Shown: positions 41,860-50,503 of the stretch, one piece after another
How positions within the stretch are numbered: the stretch's first letter is position 1
Layout of the letters: every line of letters starts with the position of its first letter
Notes under the pieces: generated by a model
What the model saw: only the letters and a program-made list of their open reading frames with translations
Database searches by the model: none
Told to the model about the DNA's origin: nothing
Origin: a bacterium
Lineage (GTDB): Bacteria; SM23-31
Reading direction: 5' to 3'
DNA length: 53,688 nucleotides
Assembly (NCBI GenBank): GCA_028278455.1
Contig: JANQEH010000148.1
Coordinates: 1-53,688, forward strand
Made by a program: the position numbers and the translations under genes

Positions 41860-43659
41860 ATGGCTGATAAGGCTGATTTTATCCAGAAAATAGGTAGCTG
41901 GGCAGCCGAACATCAAAAGGCTACTATTTTTATAATTTTTATCAGTGTTGTATATGGATTCTTCCACTTTGGAATAGCCGGATCGTCTACGCTTATTATT
42001 GTTTTGAGAATAGTAATTCTCTTGTTTCTCCTTCTTCTCATTCTCTCACCGTTAAAGATAAAACAGCAGGAAATAATTGATGAGCAATCATTAGATAGTG
42101 AATTAATAGAAGATGTGAAACTGGAGAGTGAGCCTGAGGAGAAAGAAGATAGAGAAAATATCAGTAAAGGTCTGTTCGGGAAGGATCCCGTTGAGAGAGA
42201 AAAAGAATACCGGCTCCTGATGAACAGGGTACTCAGGATCGTGAAGAACACTTTTGTCGCAAATTCTGCGGCTCTTTTTATGCTGAATGAAGATAAAAAA
42301 AATGTTGTAATGAGTGAAATAATATCTGACGCAGGAACATCGGAAGGCAGTAACGGCTATTCAGCTGAGAGCGGAATAATTGTCAGAACTCTTGATAATG
42401 ATTCTTTTCTGTCGAATGATCCTGAAGAGCTGAAAGGACTTATAGACTATTACGACGAGGAAGTATCTCTAAGATCAGCCCTCGCTTCTGTTATAAAAAT
42501 CAACAATAAATCAGAGGGTGTTCTTGTTGTAGACTCTATGGAAAAGAACGCCTATTCTGATGACGATCTAAAACTAATTGAATCGTATACAGGTCTTATA
42601 TCACATACGATAGAGAATTTCAGGAACCTGTTCGATTTCGAGGATTCGGCAAAATTCTATTCTTTCTTCTATGAGCTGAACAAGGGATTGAACTCCAGTC
42701 TGTCATATGAGGAGATAATCGATCTGCTTTTTGATACTCTTAAAAAGATGTTCGAATATGATAGAATGACGATCGCGGAATATACACGGGAAACGAATTC
42801 TGCAAAGATCCTGAGAGTCGATGGCCAGAAAGATGATTTTCCCCAGGGCACAGTATTCGGTGTTGAGGAAGGTGTTAGCGGATGGGTGATAAACGCGCAG
42901 AAAAACCTGAATCTGAAGGACATGGAAAGCGGAGAATACTTCAGGCCGAGATATTCGAAAGAAGAGAAAACCAATTTCGGTCTGCGGTCTTTCCTAGGTG
43001 TTCCGCTTTCATATAACGAAATATGTTATGGAATGGTCAGCATTGAAAGTACGAAACCGGATATGTATACTGAGAGGCATGAGCTGATCCTCCAAATGCT
43101 GACCGGTAATTTTACGGCTGTCATTGATAGAAATATTACTCTGAAACAGCTTGAACAGCTTGCAACAACAGACGGACTGACAAAATTATATAACTATCGT
43201 TCCTTTGCGAGCAAAATAAAGGAAGAGGTTAACAGGGCAGCAAGATACGATCTTAAATTCACTCTGTTTATGATGGACCTCGATGATTTCAAGAGAGTCA
43301 ATGCTGTGCACGGGCATTCAGCAGGTAATAAGGTGCTGGTCGAAGTTGCAAAGTCGATCTCCCTGGCTGTACGAAATGTGGATTGCGTTTACAGGTACGG
43401 TGGAGAAGAATTCGCTATAATTCTTGTCGAGACAGGCCTTGACGATGCCATGGGAACAGCTGAAAGAATAAGGCAGAATATAGAAGATCTCGCTGTGAAA
43501 TATAAAAATAAAACTATAAAGGTCACCGCGAGTATCGGAGCATTTGAGTTTCCGGGTAAGGCGATTTCTGCCGATGATTTGATTGTTGAAGCAGATAATG
43601 CCCTGCATGCTGCAAAATCTGAAGGAAAAAACAGAGTTGTTGCGTATAGTGTTAATTAG
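41860..43659 (+). CDS. GAF-GAF-GGDEF diguanylate-cyclase-like protein with altered base-contact residue
   Basis: 599 residues. Two membrane helices at about residues 20-40 and 43-62 anchor it to the inner membrane, followed by a charged linker. Two GAF domains (about 105-250 and 265-425) should bind a small ligand. The GGDEF domain (about 430-599) keeps the signature GGEEF at 514-518, metal ligand Asp in FMMDLDDFK, and an RxxD inhibitory site (R505-NV-D508) five residues before the signature. However, the FKxxND..GHxxGD loop reads FKRVNAVHGHSAGN: the aspartate that contacts guanine in PleD (D344) is Asn490 here. The enzyme may therefore make c-di-GMP, a mixed cyclic dinucleotide, or little product. 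Confidence 0.88.
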   Translation: MADKADFIQKIGSWAAEHQKATIFIIFISVVYGFFHFGIAGSSTLIIVLRIVILLFLLLLILSPLKIKQQEIIDEQSLDSELIEDVKLESEPEEKEDRENISKGLFGKDPVEREKEYRLLMNRVLRIVKNTFVANSAALFMLNEDKKNVVMSEIISDAGTSEGSNGYSAESGIIVRTLDNDSFLSNDPEELKGLIDYYDEEVSLRSALASVIKINNKSEGVLVVDSMEKNAYSDDDLKLIESYTGLISHTIENFRNLFDFEDSAKFYSFFYELNKGLNSSLSYEEIIDLLFDTLKKMFEYDRMTIAEYTRETNSAKILRVDGQKDDFPQGTVFGVEEGVSGWVINAQKNLNLKDMESGEYFRPRYSKEEKTNFGLRSFLGVPLSYNEICYGMVSIESTKPDMYTERHELILQMLTGNFTAVIDRNITLKQLEQLATTDGLTKLYNYRSFASKIKEEVNRAARYDLKFTLFMMDLDDFKRVNAVHGHSAGNKVLVEVAKSISLAVRNVDCVYRYGGEEFAIILVETGLDDAMGTAERIRQNIEDLAVKYKNKTIKVTASIGAFEFPGKAISADDLIVEADNALHAAKSEGKNRVVAYSVN

Positions 43660-43719
43660 TGCGGACAATTCATCAAAGATGATAGAAAAATTAAGAATGG
43701 ATCAATCAATAATATTAAC

Positions 43720-44754
43720 ATGACAATACGAAAACTCAAACTGAATCTCTTACTGATATCGATATTGATCTTTACCATGTTCGGAGGATCTTCCGCACAG
43801 AACGGAGATGGGAACGGAAACGGCAGGAACGGAAAAGAACTTTCATTCGAAGAAAAAGATCTTTCTTTTATTCCTGATCCCCTTATAAAAGTTGATGAAA
43901 ATGTCTTTCCTTTCTTGATCGTAGTTGATAAGTATACTCAGAGGACTATTCTTTATAAGTATGACGGATCGCTGCACAGGATTAAAACCCTTGAATGCAC
44001 TACAGGTGCAAATAAAGGTATTAAACAGACATATGGAGATAAAAAAACTCCAGAGGGTGTATATTTCTTTAACAGGATCAGGGATAAAGAAAACCTTGCA
44101 GAACTTTACGGCAGACAGGTGGCAAAGCAGTTTGGTATTAGGTCATTTGACATTACTTTCCCGAATCCGATAGATAGAATTCTTGGACGGCAGGGATCCG
44201 GGATCTGGCTGCATGGGACAGATAAACCCGAGAGGATTGGTATCCCCTATGATACACGCGGATGCGTAGTAATGGCTGATGAAAATGTTGATCTTTTGTC
44301 CCCTTTTATAGAACTGAACAGGACGCCGATCATTATAGCAAGAAAGATCGAGCATATCAGTCCCGGCGAAATCGATGTCGAAAGGCACAGGGTTGAATCT
44401 CTGCTTAATAAATGGAAAAGAAGTTGGGAGGGTGCGGAGCTGGAGACTTATACCGGTTGTTATTCCAGAAATTACCGGAATAAGGGAATGTCTCTCTCAA
44501 GCTGGGCGGCTTATAAATCTGAACTGCTAAGCAGGTACGAATGGATAAAAGTTGATATTACCGGATTGAATATCCTGAGAGGTGACGAGTACTATTATGT
44601 CAGGTTCATGCAGGATTTCGAGACAGATTCCTATATTGACAGAGGAGTCAAGACTTTGTATTTAATAGAAGAAGAGAATGAATTGAGAATAATCAAAGAA
44701 GAATGGGAGGAATTTAAGGAACCTGAGATCACAGGTGATCCGGGAATCCGCTAA
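43720..44754 (+). CDS. L,D-transpeptidase (YkuD) with NTF2-like C-terminal domain
   Basis: 344 residues, exported via a signal peptide (GGSSAQ near residue 26), followed by a Gly/Asn-rich linker. The YkuD domain, about 65-210, has FLIVVDKYTQRTILY, GDKKTPEGVYFF, W-L-H165-G and the catalytic Cys182 in DTRGCVVM. It forms 3-3 crosslinks in peptidoglycan or attaches proteins to it. Residues about 230-335 look like an NTF2-like domain (RHRVESLLNKWKRSWEG..L..Y..CYS) common in such enzymes. The next gene's start lies 34 bases after this stop, and the trio with the M99 carboxypeptidase suggests a peptidoglycan-editing unit. Confidence 0.9.
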   Translation: MTIRKLKLNLLLISILIFTMFGGSSAQNGDGNGNGRNGKELSFEEKDLSFIPDPLIKVDENVFPFLIVVDKYTQRTILYKYDGSLHRIKTLECTTGANKGIKQTYGDKKTPEGVYFFNRIRDKENLAELYGRQVAKQFGIRSFDITFPNPIDRILGRQGSGIWLHGTDKPERIGIPYDTRGCVVMADENVDLLSPFIELNRTPIIIARKIEHISPGEIDVERHRVESLLNKWKRSWEGAELETYTGCYSRNYRNKGMSLSSWAAYKSELLSRYEWIKVDITGLNILRGDEYYYVRFMQDFETDSYIDRGVKTLYLIEEENELRIIKEEWEEFKEPEITGDPGIR

Positions 44755-44788
44755 TTCTCTAATCTTTAACTTAGTACCGGAAAGAATT

Positions 44789-45523
44789 ATGTCTGATGAA
44801 AACACTACGATATTAGTACTAAATAGTGTAAAAAAGATCAAGGGATTCAAGATCAACAGAAAGCGGATCCGCCTGGCGATCATCGCCGCCTCTACATTCT
44901 TAGTGATACTGCTTCTGTCCCTTGGCGGGAATTATTACCTGTTCAAGCAATATAATTCAGTGAATGAGCAGCTTGCTGTTTTGCAGGCGGAAAATGCTCA
45001 GCAGGGGAACAGCAATACCATTATCCGGTCGGAACCAGGTTCGGAGATCACGCCTGCGGGGACAAACGAACAGATTGAGACCACACCTGCCGCTGCAAAT
45101 TCTAACGGCGATGGTGAAGTTAAGGATGAAATCGAAGATATTTATGCAGGTGACAGCGATTCCCGGCTGGTTAGTATTCAGAATCTTGATCATCAGACTA
45201 GCCTGAACGGGCTTGAATTGCTTGTCAGATTCAACCTCACGAAGGTGCCGGATGATGAGATAATTTCCGGTTTTCTTGTAGTGGTTGCGAGCACGACAGA
45301 TAATCTCAGCCCCTTTGTAAGCTGGCCGGAAGTGGACCTAAATGAAGATGGGACAGTTATTGATATCTACGCCGGCGAGAGTTTCTCTATGAGGCAGCTC
45401 ACCCAGAAAAGCGGAAGGATTATGCTCGATGATCCCGCGTCATCTTTCAAATATTTCAGGATTTACGTTTATGACACAATCGGTACGTTAATGATGAGAA
45501 AGACGGTACCGATTACCGATTAG
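44789..45523 (+). CDS. Single-pass membrane protein of the Ldt-M99 cluster
   Basis: 244 residues. One membrane helix at about residues 29-51 (RLAIIAASTFLVILLLSL) follows a short basic cytoplasmic part. A periplasmic region begins with a Gln/Asn/Thr-rich linker with coiled-coil character and ends in a compact beta-rich domain of about 110 residues (LVSIQNLDHQTSLNGLELLVRFNLTKV, ISGFLVVVAS, KYFRIYVYD). Not assigned to a family. The ATG at 44789 follows GGAAAG by five bases; the longer reading from 44735 overlaps the previous gene and has no ribosome binding site. Its position between a transpeptidase and a carboxypeptidase suggests a scaffold that anchors them. Confidence 0.75.
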   Translation: MSDENTTILVLNSVKKIKGFKINRKRIRLAIIAASTFLVILLLSLGGNYYLFKQYNSVNEQLAVLQAENAQQGNSNTIIRSEPGSEITPAGTNEQIETTPAAANSNGDGEVKDEIEDIYAGDSDSRLVSIQNLDHQTSLNGLELLVRFNLTKVPDDEIISGFLVVVASTTDNLSPFVSWPEVDLNEDGTVIDIYAGESFSMRQLTQKSGRIMLDDPASSFKYFRIYVYDTIGTLMMRKTVPITD

Positions 45524-45573
45524 AATTAGTTATTGCGGCAAGTTGGTTCTGCCGTAACAAAAAAAAGAACTCA

Positions 45574-47415
45574 ATGATAGAATCCTTTGGTAAAACAGGG
45601 TATGGAATTAGACTTAGGAGACAGCTATTTGCTGCTGTTTTCACTCTCCTGGTCTTCAATACACCACAAGTTCTGACAGCCCAGACGGTCAGGACAACCT
45701 ATTTCCCCGGTACGGAATACGAATTGAATATTTACCGTATAGACGGCAGGATACCCGGCCCGGTCATGCTGATACTCGGGGGTATACACAACGAACCCGG
45801 AGGTTACCTTGCAGCCGATAAGCTTGTTGATGTCACGCTGGAGAAGGGAAGCCTGATAGTCATCCCGCGTGCGAATTTCCAGACCATAATACATAATACC
45901 CGTTCGATATTAGGCGATATGAACAGGCTGTTCCATCTAAACGATCTCAGGTTTGAGAATGACCATTCGATGAAAATTGTAAAGATCATCAAGGAGCTGA
46001 TGCCCGGATGTGATGTGTTTCTTAACCTCCATGACGGAAGAGGATTCTACCGCCCTACTTACGTAAACAGCCAGTATAATCCACTCAGGCTAGGACAGAC
46101 CGTAATAGCCGACGCCCAGAGGTATACAAGGCCGGATGGTGTTACACTTGAACTGGGTGAGATCGCAAACAGAGTCTGTGCGAGCGTTAATGAGAAGATC
46201 ACTAACAGGAGGCATTTTTTCAGGTTTCTGAATCATGATACATTTAACGAGAATACGATCCATAAGGAGATGAGGAGATCGGCAACTTTTCATACACTCG
46301 CCTCCTATCATATTCCCTCTTACGGTATTGAGATTTCAATGAATATTCCGGATTTTTCCCTGAGAGTACAGTATCACAACCTGATCTTGAGCGCTTTTAT
46401 GGATGAATTCGGGATCGTGAAGGATTTTAACAGCAATACTGTAGATAATCCAAAACTGGATTTCATCACGGTTTCTGTTAATGGAGGCAATCCCAATGTC
46501 TATTCTGACGGTGGGAAGATCCATATAGAGCCCGGTGATAAGATCAAGATCAGCCACATTGAATCGAATTACGACAGGGGATTGTCGATCGATATTCTCG
46601 ATCACGGTGGGAATAACGACATAGACAGGGAGATCGAGATAAGGAATAGTACTGAAATTCTGATAAAGAAGGATAGTTTCCGCGCCGGTAGTCTCGAGAT
46701 CCTCGTCTCGAATGGCAACGGAAACGGATCAAACGGCGGCAGTTCTTATGAAATCCGGATGCCGGATTTCAGGCATTTTAATATAGAGGTGAACGGATTC
46801 GAAACTCAGGTGCCGGAAGAAGGTGTGCTGGAAGTTATAAAAGGTGATGTGATCAGAATAAACGATTCCGAACCATCGGCCGAGATGTTCAACAATGCAA
46901 TGCTGAATCTCTGGGGTTATGTTTCTAAAAAGGGCCGTAATTCAGGTGATGACAGCGGCGAACTGATCGATACTTCGAGAGATCTTCTACCCGACTGGTC
47001 ATATAACCGGAAGGGTAAGGAATACCAGCTCAGACTGCAAAGGAGTGATGATGATGTTGAGAAAAGGATGCTGATAAGACTCATCGAACCGAAACTTGAG
47101 CATGTGGTAATAAGGCTTCCTAACGGAAATATGGGATTGATCGAAGATACCGGTGTGTATAAACTGACAGGAGAGAGCAGCATAGAGATTACCGGGGTAA
47201 AGACCAATATACCCGATAATGAAGAAGTCAGGGTGAACCTGGTCGGTTTCAGCGGCGGAGAGGGAGGAAATGACCTTGGAGCTCGAGTTAACCTTAAGAC
47301 CGGGCTGATCAAACGGTATTCGATAGAGGGTAAAGGAGAGAGATACAGGATAGAGGTTATATACAGGGACAGGGTAATCGGAACAGCATTCTTACAAATT
47401 CCCCCGGGGATTTAG
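45574..47415 (+). CDS. M99/M14-like D,L-carboxypeptidase (Csd4-like)
   Basis: 613 residues, exported (signal peptide ending near LTAQ at about 37). The catalytic domain, about 40-290, has the M14-like zinc ligands H72 and E74 in GGIHNEPGGY, H153 in LNLHDGRGFY and the catalytic Glu253 in YGIEISMN; IPRANF and DMNRLF are also typical. M99 enzymes such as Helicobacter Csd4 trim peptidoglycan tripeptides to dipeptides and govern helical shape. The remaining 320 residues are two or three Ig- or OB-like beta domains, longer than in Csd4. The cluster with an L,D-transpeptidase makes cell-shape control a good inference. A terminator about 130 bases downstream ends the unit. Confidence 0.85.
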   Translation: MIESFGKTGYGIRLRRQLFAAVFTLLVFNTPQVLTAQTVRTTYFPGTEYELNIYRIDGRIPGPVMLILGGIHNEPGGYLAADKLVDVTLEKGSLIVIPRANFQTIIHNTRSILGDMNRLFHLNDLRFENDHSMKIVKIIKELMPGCDVFLNLHDGRGFYRPTYVNSQYNPLRLGQTVIADAQRYTRPDGVTLELGEIANRVCASVNEKITNRRHFFRFLNHDTFNENTIHKEMRRSATFHTLASYHIPSYGIEISMNIPDFSLRVQYHNLILSAFMDEFGIVKDFNSNTVDNPKLDFITVSVNGGNPNVYSDGGKIHIEPGDKIKISHIESNYDRGLSIDILDHGGNNDIDREIEIRNSTEILIKKDSFRAGSLEILVSNGNGNGSNGGSSYEIRMPDFRHFNIEVNGFETQVPEEGVLEVIKGDVIRINDSEPSAEMFNNAMLNLWGYVSKKGRNSGDDSGELIDTSRDLLPDWSYNRKGKEYQLRLQRSDDDVEKRMLIRLIEPKLEHVVIRLPNGNMGLIEDTGVYKLTGESSIEITGVKTNIPDNEEVRVNLVGFSGGEGGNDLGARVNLKTGLIKRYSIEGKGERYRIEVIYRDRVIGTAFLQIPPGI

Positions 47416-48027
47416 GGGTTTTTCCCATTTCATGTGTAGTATATATAACGAAGGCATTTCATTATAAATAGAAATCAACAGCTCTGTCTGAGTTGAATAA
47501 TTTTGAACAGAGTGATTTACGGATTAATATGCGAACGGCATAAGGCAGGGTATACGGCTACCCTGCCTTTTTTCGTGCCGCACTGGTTAACACGAATCGA
47601 GCTACAATATTCCCCCTTCGAAGAGCCTGTCCCGACTTCGGTGGGAGGGATTATGGGAGATATAAAGGAAATATATGCCACAGGAACCGGTTGACTCCCA
47701 GGCTGTCGTCCTCGTCCCGCAGTTGGGAGACGGGCTTTAGAGAGCCAGTAGCTATAAGCTGATCCAGGACAGTTACTCCCGGACGTCGTCCCCGCGCAGG
47801 CGGAGATCCAGAAACGGATTTTGTTAGAATCAAAAACTATCATTTTATTTAATATAAAATAATTAGTACATCTTTCTCTAAAATTAACGATATGCTGTGA
47901 AGAAGACACTGGATTCCTACCGCCTCAAGCGGGATGAGAACAACAGGTCAGCAAAACAAAAAGTTGTTTCAAGTTAAAAAGTTGTGATTATTATTTAGTA
48001 TTGGAATCAGATAAATGGGGATACAAA
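47416..48027. repeat. Intergenic repeat region
   Basis: About 610 bases, no gene. It contains the terminator at 47542-47573, a worn TTCCCCCTTCGAAGAGCC...GGTGGGAGGGATTATGGGAG element (about 47608-47668), a TACTCCCGGACGTCGTCCCC...GGAGATCCAGAAACGG element (47775-47815) shared with 49732-49770, and an AGACACTGGATTCCTACC copy near 47907. Small open frames here are made of repeat sequence. Confidence 0.65.
47542..47573 (+). terminator. Rho-independent terminator of the Ldt-M99 unit
   Basis: 11-bp stem AAGGCAGGGTA / TACCCTGCCTT, 6-base loop, T6 run. Confidence 0.93.
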
Positions 48028-49533
48028 ATGGATTTCAAGGTTACTAAAGCTAATAAGAGTATTCTTACCTTATTAGCATTTCTGGGCTGCCTCCTCCTGT
48101 TTTCATGCAATCCCGACATGACCCTACTGAATAATAATGAACCTGATTCAGAAAGAATCCTGTCCGATCCCGAATATGTCGAATCCCTCCTCGAAGGCCT
48201 CTTCCTTCAATGGTGGAATTCAAACCAGATGGGAGACCCGGCATGGAGTTTGAGCATTGCTGCTGATGAAGGTACGTCCCGATGGGGTAACTGGGGGATG
48301 AAGGATTTGAACACAGAACCGAGAATACCTTTTAATAACATTGAAGAATACTCTTACAGGACTGTTGTGGAAGTCCCATGGTATGGTATGTATAAGGCAA
48401 TTCGAAATGCAATTGAAATAATTGAAGCCATTGAATCCGGAATTAAGATAGGCGAGAATGGAGGAAATAATTCAGGGTGTGTTGCATATGCAAAGTTCAT
48501 CAAAGGAATCTCTTATGGATTCCTTGCATTATTCTTTGATAAAGCAGTTATTATAAATAAAAAAACAGATTTTGAAGAACATAATTTCAGTTTCAGTTCA
48601 TACAGAGAGATACTGAGTTTCGCTGTACAAATATTGGAAGAATCAATAGTGATCATGGAGAATAATGATTTCATTTTACCTTCAAATTGGGTAAACGGAA
48701 TATCGCTGACTAATTCTGATCTGGTGAAGGTTGCCAACTCTTATATCACGAGATTTAAAGCGCAGTCTGCGAGAAACGAACAGGAACGACAGAATACAGA
48801 CTGGAATAGTGTACTTACATGTATTGATAATGGAATATCAGAAGATTTTTCACCTGAAGGAAAAGGAAAAGAATTTCATGATGCTTTAAAGTTATATTCA
48901 AATAATACGGGATGGACATATGTTGACCACATGACAATAGGTCCCTCTGATACTTCAGGTGCATTTCAACAATGGCTTTCTATGGATGTGGACATTAGAT
49001 ATGGATACAGTAGTAATTTTTTATCGGAAACTCTTGATCGCAGAATATCGGGTGGATTACCGGGTGAGGATGGATTGGACTTTCACATTGAACCTAAAAA
49101 AGACTATTATTTTGGTCCTATTTCCCATATATCTCGTTACAAACATACGAGATACAAATATCATTTCCCTGAAAAAACCGGCCCAATGCCTATCCTCACC
49201 GTAACTGAAATGAACCTGCTTAAGGCAGAGGCGTTGATCAGGCTCGGTTTACCAGGTGCGGCAGAACTAATTAATATAACTCGTGTCGGAAGGGGAGAAC
49301 TCCCCCCGGCAACTGACGACGATCCCGACCTCTTCGATAAGATGAAGTACGAAAAACGGATCGAATGCATGTTCACGGCAAGCGGACTGGCGTTCTTCGA
49401 TGACCGGGGATGGGGAGACCTGACACCCGGTACCCCGATCCATTTTCCGGTCCCTGCGAGAGAGTTGAACATTCTCGGAATTCCGGTTTACACGTTCGGC
49501 CACAGCGGTGAGGGCTCCGCCCCGGAAAAGTGA
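48028..49533 (+). CDS. SusD/RagB-like outer-membrane lipoprotein
   Basis: 501 residues. A lipobox (LLFSC near residue 27) follows the signal peptide. The SusD-type helical fold appears in NNNEPDSERILSDPEYVESLLEGLF, WYGMYKAIRNA, AYAKFIKGISYGFLALFFDKAV, SLTNSDLVKVANSYITRFKAQSAR and the C-terminal half LTVTEMNLLKAEALIRLG, KYEKRIECMFTASGLAFFDDRGWGDL, FPVPARELN. SusD proteins capture nutrients, often glycans, for a TonB-dependent SusC transporter. No SusC homologue or glycosidase is in the window, so it is an orphan here. The ATG at 48028 has TGGGGA upstream; the TTG at 48001 is rejected. Confidence 0.88.
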   Translation: MDFKVTKANKSILTLLAFLGCLLLFSCNPDMTLLNNNEPDSERILSDPEYVESLLEGLFLQWWNSNQMGDPAWSLSIAADEGTSRWGNWGMKDLNTEPRIPFNNIEEYSYRTVVEVPWYGMYKAIRNAIEIIEAIESGIKIGENGGNNSGCVAYAKFIKGISYGFLALFFDKAVIINKKTDFEEHNFSFSSYREILSFAVQILEESIVIMENNDFILPSNWVNGISLTNSDLVKVANSYITRFKAQSARNEQERQNTDWNSVLTCIDNGISEDFSPEGKGKEFHDALKLYSNNTGWTYVDHMTIGPSDTSGAFQQWLSMDVDIRYGYSSNFLSETLDRRISGGLPGEDGLDFHIEPKKDYYFGPISHISRYKHTRYKYHFPEKTGPMPILTVTEMNLLKAEALIRLGLPGAAELINITRVGRGELPPATDDDPDLFDKMKYEKRIECMFTASGLAFFDDRGWGDLTPGTPIHFPVPARELNILGIPVYTFGHSGEGSAPEK

Positions 49534-50103
49534 TCGAAAGACCTATAAATGAAAGATCCGCAAACTCACACCGTAGCATCGTCCCAGTCCCGCAACTTCA
49601 GGAAGGATTTTTGGTGATAGAAGCAATGACTAAACCGGTACAGTCATCTCCCCTCGTCGTCCCTCGTTTCGCAATCTGGGGGAGGGATCAAGGGGGATGT
49701 AAGAGAATTTCATACCGATAACAGACGATTACTCCCGGACGTCTTCCCCGCGCAGGCGGGGATCCAGCGTCTTTTTATTTGGTGATTTCATTTACTACCA
49801 TGAGTAAATGAATGGACTCCTGCATGAAGACTGCCCCAAAATTCAGTAGTAAACCTGGAATGACAATTATTGGTATCATTCTTGATTGGTATCATGTCTT
49901 TTAATAGATATTCACATATATCCGTGGTCATCTCTGAGATTTCTCGACTTGCCCCTTACTGAATGCGGAAACGGGGCTTCGCTCGAAATGACAAGTGATA
50001 TAGAATAGCGATGATAACTTAATAAATTCAAACATATATCATCCTGACAAATTTGTTTTATGCTTTTTTCAACCAAGGAACCAATAACCATTTACTAATT
50101 ACT
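49534..50103. repeat. Intergenic repeat region
   Basis: No gene. Elements in order: CATCTCCCC...GGGGGAGGGATCAAGGGGGATGT (about 49647-49703), TACTCCCGGACGTCTTCCCC...GGGGATCCAGCGTCTTT (49732-49776) with a facing GAATGGACTCCTGCATGAAGAC copy, a TCTGAGATTTCTCGACTT...CTCGAAATGAC element (49932-49992), and an ACCAATAACCATTTACTAATT stretch. Confidence 0.65.
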
Positions 50104-50136
50104 AATTTCCAAAAAGTGATCCACTTTTTGGAAATT
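50104..50136. promoter_or_regulatory. Perfect 15-bp inverted repeat upstream of the small zinc gene
   Basis: AATTTCCAAAAAGTG and its exact complement CACTTTTTGGAAATT flank a 3-base ATC loop. It has no T tract, so it is not an ordinary terminator; it may be an operator or a cruciform. A second hairpin (CTTCCGGT / ACCGGAAG, 50176-50202) follows. Confidence 0.6.
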
Positions 50137-50148
50137 TCACTGGATTAT

Positions 50149-50175
50149 TTGACACTGAATTCTTATCTTTATAGG
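50149..50175 (+). promoter_or_regulatory. Candidate promoter of the small zinc gene
   Basis: TTGACA (50149-50154), a rather short 15-base spacer, TATAGG (50170-50175). Confidence is limited by the spacer and weak -10. Confidence 0.4.
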
Positions 50176-50252
50176 CTTCCGGTGTTTTCTCCATACCGGA
50201 AGTATGAAAACAGTAAATAACTAACAACAAATAGATCCAGGAGCAGTACGAA

Positions 50253-50444
50253 ATGGCAAAGGAAAGAACATTTGCATCAAAGATGCTCACAAAGGCTGAT
50301 AAGATAATCTGCCCGGAGTGCGAAGGAGTTGTCGAGATGGTCAAGGTATTTGACTCGGTCAAGAGCGAAAAAACCGACGCTTTTAAGTTTGTCGGCAATA
50401 TGGTGCAGGTATGCAAATGTAATGAAAAAGAAGTCTACGGTTAG
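50253..50444 (+). CDS. Small zinc-binding-like protein
   Basis: 63 residues, not named. Cysteines at about residues 20 and 23 (IICPECEGVVEMV) and 54 and 56 (VQVCKCNEKEVYG) could coordinate one zinc. The N-terminus is basic (MAKERTFASKMLTKADKI). It may act as an RNA- or DNA-associated accessory factor, but nothing shows this. CAGGAG precedes the ATG by eight bases. It lies 59 bases upstream of pilT and is preceded by two hairpins and a possible promoter. Confidence 0.7.
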   Translation: MAKERTFASKMLTKADKIICPECEGVVEMVKVFDSVKSEKTDAFKFVGNMVQVCKCNEKEVYG

Positions 50445-50503
50445 AATTATCGTTTTTTTTGATTGTGGTCATTCTTCATTAAAGCAAACACAATAATCTG
50501 TCT

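Noticed and set aside
47503-47694. 63-residue open frame after the M99 gene
   Set aside because: It is built from a terminator hairpin and repeat sequence with no gene-like features.
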